Below, in pieces: positions 59,289 through 64,000 of a stretch of 64,000 nucleotides of DNA. The stretch's first letter is position 1, and the number at the start of each line of letters is the position of its first letter. A program made the translations under genes and the position numbers. The notes under the pieces were generated by a model. It was not told the origin of the DNA. It saw nothing but the letters and a program-made list of their open reading frames with translations, and made no database searches. Source of the stretch: Microbacterium thalli (lineage in GTDB: Bacteria > Actinomycetota > Actinomycetes > Actinomycetales > Microbacteriaceae); assembly GCF_028737325.1 (NCBI RefSeq), contig NZ_JAQZCH010000002.1:1054001-1118000 (forward strand). The letters run 5' to 3'.

Positions 59289-60878
59289 GTGACCGACCAG
59301 CCCGACCTGTCCACGACCGCCGGCAAGATCGCCGACCTGCGCGCCCGCTACCAGACGGCCGTCGTCGACGCCGAGACCGTCGCGCGCGAGAAGCAGCACA
59401 AGAAGGGCAAGCTGACCGCCCGCGAACGCATCGAGATGCTCGTCGACCCGGGGTCGTTCGTCGAGCTCGACGAGTATGTGCGTCATCGCACGACGGCGTT
59501 CGGCATGGACCGCTCGCGCCCCTACGGCGACTCGGTCGTCGCGGGCGTCGGCACGATCCACGGCCGCACCGTGGCGGTGTACTCCCAGGACTTCACGACC
59601 TTCGGCGGCTCGCTCGGGGAGTCGGCGGGCGACAAGATCATCAAGGTCATGGAGCTCGCCCTGCGCGGCGGCATGCCCGTCATCGGCATCCTGGACTCGG
59701 GCGGCGCCCGCATCCAGGAGGGCGTGGTCGCGCTCGGCAAGTACGGCGAGATCTTCCGCCTGAACACGGCCGCGTCCGGCGTCATCCCCCAGATCTCGCT
59801 CATCATGGGTCCCGCCGCGGGCGGCGCGGTCTACTCCCCCGCTCTCACCGACTTCGTCATCATGGTCGACAAGACCAGCCAGATGTTCGTCACCGGTCCC
59901 GACGTCATCAAGACCGTGACCGGCGAGGATGTCGGCATGGAGGAGCTCGGCGGCGCGCACACCCACAACACGCGTTCGGGTGTCGCCCACTACCTCGCCG
60001 AGGACGAGGACGATGCGATCGACTACGCCCGCTCGCTGCTGGGTTTCCTGCCCGACAACAACATGTCGGACGCGCCCGTGTACGAGACCGGTTTCGAGTG
60101 GGAGACGACGGACGGCGATCGCACGCTCAACACGATCATCCCCGACTCGCCCAACCAGCCGTACGACATCCACCAGGTGATCGCCGGCATCGTCGACGAG
60201 GGCGAGTTCCTCGAGGTCCAGCCGCTGTTCGCCCCGAACATCGTGATCGGATTCGGCCGCGTCGAAGGCCGCACGGTCGGCATCATCGCCAACCAGCCGT
60301 CGCAGATGGCCGGCACGCTGAACATCGACGCGGGCGAGAAGGCGAGCCGGTTCGTGCGGTTCTGCGACGCGTTCTCGGTGCCTATCGTCACGCTCGTCGA
60401 TGTCCCCGGGTACCTTCCGGGAACCGATCAGGAGTGGACCGGCGTCATCCGCCGCGGCGCGAAGCTGCTGTACGCCTACGCCGAGGCCACCGTGCCGCTC
60501 GTCACCGTCATCCTGCGCAAGGCCTACGGCGGCGCCTACATCGTGATGGGCTCGAAGCAGCTGGGCGCCGACGTCAACCTCGCGTGGCCCACCGCCGAGA
60601 TCGCCGTCATGGGCGGTCAAGGAGCGGTCAACATCCTCTACCGCGGCGAGATCAAGCGCGCGGAAGAGGCGGGTGAGGATGTCGCCGCGGTGCGCTCGCG
60701 CCTCGCGTCCGAGTACACCTACAACGTCGCCTCACCGTTCCTCGCGGCCGAGCGCGGCGAGCTCGACGGCATCATCGAGCCCGCCCAGACGCGCGTCTAC
60801 ATCGCCAAGTCGCTGCGAGCGCTACGCGGGAAGCGGGCGGAGCTGCCGGCCAAGAAGCACGGGAACATCCCGCTGTGA
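59289..60878 (+). CDS. Acyl-CoA carboxylase beta (carboxyltransferase) subunit
   Basis: A 529-aa crotonase-fold carboxyltransferase of the AccD/PccB group. N-domain markers are [52 protein letters not shown] and [17 protein letters not shown]. The C-domain has [41 protein letters not shown] and [19 protein letters not shown]. It carboxylates acetyl- or propionyl-CoA using carboxybiotin from a separate alpha subunit not in this window. The downstream epsilon-like gene overlaps by 4 nt, as in actinobacterial ACC/PCC complexes. Acetyl versus propionyl preference is not decided here. Confidence 0.93.
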   Translation: MTDQPDLSTTAGKIADLRARYQTAVVDAETVAREKQHKKGKLTARERIEMLVDPGSFVELDEYVRHRTTAFGMDRSRPYGDSVVAGVGTIHGRTVAVYSQDFTTFGGSLGESAGDKIIKVMELALRGGMPVIGILDSGGARIQEGVVALGKYGEIFRLNTAASGVIPQISLIMGPAAGGAVYSPALTDFVIMVDKTSQMFVTGPDVIKTVTGEDVGMEELGGAHTHNTRSGVAHYLAEDEDDAIDYARSLLGFLPDNNMSDAPVYETGFEWETTDGDRTLNTIIPDSPNQPYDIHQVIAGIVDEGEFLEVQPLFAPNIVIGFGRVEGRTVGIIANQPSQMAGTLNIDAGEKASRFVRFCDAFSVPIVTLVDVPGYLPGTDQEWTGVIRRGAKLLYAYAEATVPLVTVILRKAYGGAYIVMGSKQLGADVNLAWPTAEIAVMGGQGAVNILYRGEIKRAEEAGEDVAAVRSRLASEYTYNVASPFLAAERGELDGIIEPAQTRVYIAKSLRALRGKRAELPAKKHGNIPL

Positions 60879-61099
60879 GCAGCGACGACAGCGAGCCCGT
60901 GCGCATCGACGTGCGCCGGGGCGATCCCACCCCCGAGGAGCTCGCGGCGGTGGTCGCCGTGGTCAGCGAGTCGTACGCGCAGGAGGCGGCCGAGGCGATC
61001 GCGGACGACGCTCCGGCCGAGTCGGCCTGGCGCCGATCGGCGCGGGCGCTGCGCACGCCCCTGCGCCGCGGCTACGGGTGGGGCCGATTCACCGGGTAA
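60875..61099 (+). CDS. Acyl-CoA carboxylase epsilon-like small subunit
   Basis: A 74-aa protein with [22 protein letters not shown], the conserved start of actinobacterial carboxylase epsilon subunits, and a basic, Trp-containing tail ([20 protein letters not shown]). The epsilon peptide stabilises the alpha-beta complex in mycobacteria and Streptomyces. The GTG at 60875 overlaps the beta stop (GTGA), giving tight coupling. Confidence 0.8.
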   Translation: MSSDDSEPVRIDVRRGDPTPEELAAVVAVVSESYAQEAAEAIADDAPAESAWRRSARALRTPLRRGYGWGRFTG

Positions 61100-61160
61100 C
61101 GGTGTCCCCCGAAATACCTACAGACAGCCGCGACACACGTCGAGCAGACTAGGACCGCTG

Positions 61161-61176
61161 GAACGCTTCTGCGTTC
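61161..61176. terminator. Small hairpin downstream of the carboxylase operon
   Basis: GAACGC-TTCT-GCGTTC, a perfect 6-bp stem with a UUCU loop, 61 nt after the epsilon stop. Outside it, GACC and GGTC can extend pairing past a 4-nt bulge. It may act as a terminator or processing site. The rest of 61100-61237 shows nothing I can name. Confidence 0.35.
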
Positions 61177-61237
61177 GGTCGCCCGAGCTTCAACGCCGGC
61201 GACTGCTGCGGGTCGGTTTTCGGGTAACCACTCGCAT

Positions 61238-61270
61238 GGCGAGGGGCGGGCGGCTTCGCCGCCCCTCGCC
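61238..61270. terminator. Strong hairpin between convergent carboxylase and two-component operons
   Basis: GGCGAGGGGCGG, a 9-nt loop GCGGCTTCG and CCGCCCCTCGCC give a perfect 12-bp GC-rich stem, 21 nt before the opposite gene's stop codon. It has no U tract on either side, as usual for high-GC genomes, and should serve both strands. Confidence 0.65.
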
Positions 61271-61291
61271 CCCAGCGAGCGGCTCGGTCCG

Positions 61292-62371
61292 CTACTTCCT
61301 CGGCCGGGCGATCTCGCGCCACAGGTCGACGGTCTCTTCGTCCGCGTCGCCGTGGCGCGACCGCCCGACCACCGTCACGGCGGTGTCGGGATGCGTCGAC
61401 GTGCGGATGTAGAGACGTTCCGATCGCGCTCCGTCCAGGATGCCGGCCAGCTCGGCGCGAATGGCGGCGAGCTCGCGCTCGTCCAGTCCATCGAGGCCGC
61501 CCTCGTCGAGGAAGGTGACGTGCGAACCCGTGCGGCGCACATCCTCGAGCACGCGACGGACCGCGTCGTCGAGCAGCCGGGGACCGCGCAGCTCATCGCG
61601 CAGCCGTCCCTCGGCCAGACGGGCCTGCAGGCGTTCGTCGTCGTCGAGCGCTCCCCCGGCAGCGATCGTGCGCGAGAGAACAGGACCGGCCACCGCCAGC
61701 GCTCGCTGCACCCGCACGCGACGCTCGCGGCGGCGCCCCTCCTGCGTCGCGAGCCACTCCGACGCATCCCGCTGCAGCTTCGTCAGCTCGGCCGTCTCGA
61801 CGGCGGCGCGGTCGATCAGCAGCACGATGATCTGCGCCCCGCCGACCCAGATCGCCGACCCCACGGCTCCGAGCGACAGCGTCGGTCCGATGCCGATCCA
61901 GAGCACCGACCCGAGGAACATCACCGCCACCCCGGTCCAGGCGATGAGCGAACGGCGGCGCACGACCAGGATCGCCAGCAGCGCGCCGAGACCGCCCAGG
62001 CTCCAGGTCGCGAACGTCTGCAGCCGCCCCTCCTCGCCGGCGGCCCACCACGTCGCCGAGGGGATGACGGCCGTGACGGCGAGTGCGAGCAGGGCGATCC
62101 ACAGCGGCAGCGGTGCCGGGCGGCTCAGCCCGGCCGTCACGGCGCTCATGGCTGTCGCCGTTCCGCCGGCCGCGGGGCGGGCGGGCGTGGCGGCCATCGG
62201 CCGCGTGGGCCAGAAGATGCAGAGACCGGCGACGGCGAGGTAGACGACGAGGGTGAGCACGAGGACCACCGGCGCATCGACCGGCCGCGTCCAGAACATT
62301 CCGCCGACGGCGAGGTAGGCGGTGAAGGCGACGCCGAGCGCGGAGAGGACCCACCGGACCGAGCGGTTCAC
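61292..62371 (-). CDS. Membrane protein of unknown function downstream of a sensor kinase
   Basis: A 359-aa protein with about six membrane helices in residues ~8-185 (WVLSALGVAFTAYLAVGGMF onward, a Pro/Ala-rich loop, then three more pairs) and a soluble C-terminal part of ~170 residues. That part is largely helical and charged (LTKLQRDASEWLATQEGRRRERR...) and ends in DTAVTVVGRSRHGDADEE. The overall shape is that of a degenerate sensor: membrane input plus coiled linker, but no His box or ATPase motif is visible. The GTG overlaps the kinase stop by 4 nt, so it probably modulates that kinase. Confidence 0.65.
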   Translation of the reverse strand: MNRSVRWVLSALGVAFTAYLAVGGMFWTRPVDAPVVLVLTLVVYLAVAGLCIFWPTRPMAATPARPAAGGTATAMSAVTAGLSRPAPLPLWIALLALAVTAVIPSATWWAAGEEGRLQTFATWSLGGLGALLAILVVRRRSLIAWTGVAVMFLGSVLWIGIGPTLSLGAVGSAIWVGGAQIIVLLIDRAAVETAELTKLQRDASEWLATQEGRRRERRVRVQRALAVAGPVLSRTIAAGGALDDDERLQARLAEGRLRDELRGPRLLDDAVRRVLEDVRRTGSHVTFLDEGGLDGLDERELAAIRAELAGILDGARSERLYIRTSTHPDTAVTVVGRSRHGDADEETVDLWREIARPRK

Positions 62372-63606
62372 GACGCTTCCTCCCACACGATGGCCACGGT
62401 CGTGCCGGTCGGTCCCGACGTCACCGTCGCCGTGCCGGCGACCGCCGCGACCCGGGCCACGATCGAGGCGCGGATGCCGAGCCGGTCCTCGGCGACACGA
62501 TCGGCCTCGAAGCCGGGGCCGTCGTCCTGGACCCGGATCTCGACACCCCGGAGGCCCGCGCGGAACGACACCCGCACGTCGGCTCCGCCCGCGTGCTCGA
62601 CCGCGTTGGTCACCGCCTGCGCCGCCGCCAGCTGCAGGGCCCGGGCAACCCGACCCGGCACCGCGCCGGCACCCGGATCGATACGGCTGGTGTACTGCGC
62701 CGCGGGATGCAGGCGCTCCGTCGTCGCGGCGAGATCCGCGGCGATCACCTCGGCCGGGATGGGCGTATCGGGTCCTTCGCCCGCCTCCTGATCGACGTTC
62801 GCCAGGCGGGTGAGCGCGTCGCGGGCCATCGATACCGCGAGCGCCCGCTCGCGATCGGTCTCGGCGCGCTCCGCGGCGATGAGGGCGGCCAGGACGCTGT
62901 CGTGCATGAGCGCTGCGACGGCGACGCGCTCCTTCTCGACGGCTTCGGCCGATGCCGCCTGGGCGAATGAGCGGACCGCGCTCTCGCGACCCGCGTCGAT
63001 GCTCGCCGCGAGCGAGCGGAGGATCCAGCCGACGACGATGAGGACGCTCGCGAGGATGATCGCGAACACCGTGTCGAGTGCGACGTCCACGAGGGTCGCC
63101 CGGTGCAGGCCGAGGAGCACGAGGCGCACGACGCCGTAGAGCACGGGCAGCAGGAACGCCCACACGATCTGCAGCGGCAGCGGGAAGCAGAACACGGCCG
63201 CGACGGTGCCGATGTTGATGAGGAACCACAGCCACGGCTGCTGATCCAGCGTCGTGGTGTCCCCCGCGGCGAGGGGCCACAGCACGATGGCGACCGGGAA
63301 GACGCCCGCGACGAGCCCCGAGAAGGCGCGCACGCCGCGCGAGGTGAGCAGCGCCACGCACATCATCAGGAGAGACCCGAGGACCACGACCAGCAGCACG
63401 GTGTTCCAGAAAGGATCGCCCACGGGGGCGCTGAGCGCGCCGACGAGCGACTGCACACCGATGATGGCGCTGCCCGATCCGACGACGAGACCGAGGATGC
63501 GGTCGATGCGCGACTGCGTGAAGCGTTGCGTCTGCGCGAGGGCCTCGCGGAACTCGGCGGGCCCGCGCGGTCGGGTGACGGCGGGCCCCGCGGGTTCAGC
63601 GGGCAT
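62368..63606 (-). CDS. Sensor histidine kinase, NarL-type (HATPase, HisKA_3-like)
   Basis: A 412-aa membrane kinase. Six to seven helices fill residues ~35-205, followed by a dimerisation helix with the probable phospho-acceptor MHDSVLAALIAAE. The ATPase domain has QAVTNAVEHAGG (N box), VQDDGPGFEADRVAEDRLG (G1) and GIRASIVARV. The G2 region is minimal, ending GPTGTTVAIVW. It pairs with the response regulator gene that overlaps its start by 11 nt. No extracellular sensor domain is present, so the signal is likely sensed in or at the membrane. Confidence 0.87.
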   Translation of the reverse strand: MPAEPAGPAVTRPRGPAEFREALAQTQRFTQSRIDRILGLVVGSGSAIIGVQSLVGALSAPVGDPFWNTVLLVVVLGSLLMMCVALLTSRGVRAFSGLVAGVFPVAIVLWPLAAGDTTTLDQQPWLWFLINIGTVAAVFCFPLPLQIVWAFLLPVLYGVVRLVLLGLHRATLVDVALDTVFAIILASVLIVVGWILRSLAASIDAGRESAVRSFAQAASAEAVEKERVAVAALMHDSVLAALIAAERAETDRERALAVSMARDALTRLANVDQEAGEGPDTPIPAEVIAADLAATTERLHPAAQYTSRIDPGAGAVPGRVARALQLAAAQAVTNAVEHAGGADVRVSFRAGLRGVEIRVQDDGPGFEADRVAEDRLGIRASIVARVAAVAGTATVTSGPTGTTVAIVWEEAS

Positions 63607-64000
63607 CGGACGTCTCTGAGACGAGGCCGTCCTCCATCGCGCGGCGAAGCAGGTCGACCTTCGTCGGCGCGGGCCGCCCCACCTCGACGTACTTCACGCG
63701 GACACGCGTGATGTTCTCTTTGGCGGTCGAGTAGGCGATGCCCAGCTGCTCCGCGACCGACTTCAGCGGGAGCCCGGCCGCGTAGAGCCGGAGCACATCG
63801 CGCTCGCGCGCCGAGAGCTGCGCGTCGGCGAACGCGCGATCGCCGTCGACGGCACTCGCCCACTCGACGTTGTCGAGATGCTCGCCCCGCGCGACCGTCG
63901 CGATCGCGGCGACGACGTCATCCGTCCGCGCCGACTTGCTGATGACACCGAGTGCTCCCGCCGCCAGCGCCTCGCGGACGGCGGCGGGCCGGTCGGCGAC
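63596..64000 (-). CDS. Response regulator, NarL/LuxR type, C-terminal part (truncated by window edge)
   Basis: The last 134 codons of a DNA-binding response regulator entering from the right edge. The end of the receiver domain is visible (VREALAAGALGVISKSARTDDVV, with the conserved Lys), then the LuxR helix-turn-helix starting LSARERDVLRLYAAG and carrying the recognition helix SVAEQLGIAYSTAKENITRV. The tail is ~30 residues. The phospho-acceptor Asp and start codon lie outside the window. The regulator precedes its kinase, and the two overlap by 11 nt. Confidence 0.88.
   Translation of the reverse strand, partial: VADRPAAVREALAAGALGVISKSARTDDVVAAIATVARGEHLDNVEWASAVDGDRAFADAQLSARERDVLRLYAAGLPLKSVAEQLGIAYSTAKENITRVRVKYVEVGRPAPTKVDLLRRAMEDGLVSETSDAR

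Overview
The window is about 70% GC chromosomal DNA from a high-GC Gram-positive actinobacterium, most likely a member of the Microbacteriaceae (Microbacterium-like). The reasons are a WhiB regulator, DUF5719, DUF3499 and SpoIIM/RDD neighbours, an acyl-CoA carboxylase beta/epsilon pair beside birA-purK-purE-LCP, many GTG and TTG starts, and -10 hexamers placed 6-10 nt before start codons (leaderless or near-leaderless mRNAs). I saw no tRNA, rRNA, insertion sequence, phage or CRISPR signature.

Layout. 1-8.9 kb is a conserved flank: a truncated Fur-family regulator with an operator over its own promoter, divergent SpoIIM and RDD membrane proteins, DUF3499, a metallopeptidase-like protein, DUF5719, a large membrane glycosyltransferase, whiB and manA. 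9-13.2 kb holds three tandem O-antigen ligase/Wzy-like membrane proteins. 13.2-20.9 kb is a galactofuranan locus: GlfT1-like and GlfT2 galactofuranosyltransferases, a Wzt/Wzm ABC exporter, an SGNH acyltransferase and UDP-galactopyranose mutase. 21-30.8 kb is a tightly coupled + strand run of a DUF6541 membrane protein, five glycosyltransferases, a Wzx-like flippase and UDP-xylose synthase. 30.8-40 kb is a patchwork with frequent strand switches: GT11 fucosyltransferase, a second flippase, DUF2142, GT2, WecB-like epimerase, DUF2304+GT2, and a 711-aa bimodular glycosyltransferase. 40-49.4 kb is a rhamnan-type locus: a second Wzt/Wzm whose ATPase carries an extra C-terminal domain, two RgpF-like proteins, rmlA, rmlB and a fused rmlC-rmlD. 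49.4-52.4 kb encodes a secreted protein with five ~100-aa repeats and an overlapping lipoprotein. 52.4-64 kb returns to a conserved flank: GT2, GT4, LCP ligase, purE, purK, a PH-domain protein, birA, acyl-CoA carboxylase beta and epsilon, and the end of a two-component operon.

How it fits together. The centre looks like a cell-wall glycopolymer factory. Donors (UDP-Galf, dTDP-rhamnose, UDP-xylose, probably ManNAc and mannose derivatives) feed several chains. These chains leave by two ABC exporters and two flippases with three possible polymerases, and an LCP protein may attach them to peptidoglycan. The galactan part strongly resembles the mycobacterial galactan machinery, although no arabinosyltransferase is present here. 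By eye, the octamer GGATGCCG is common in both flanks and scarce from about 10 to 47 kb, which is consistent with a variable or acquired island between core genes.
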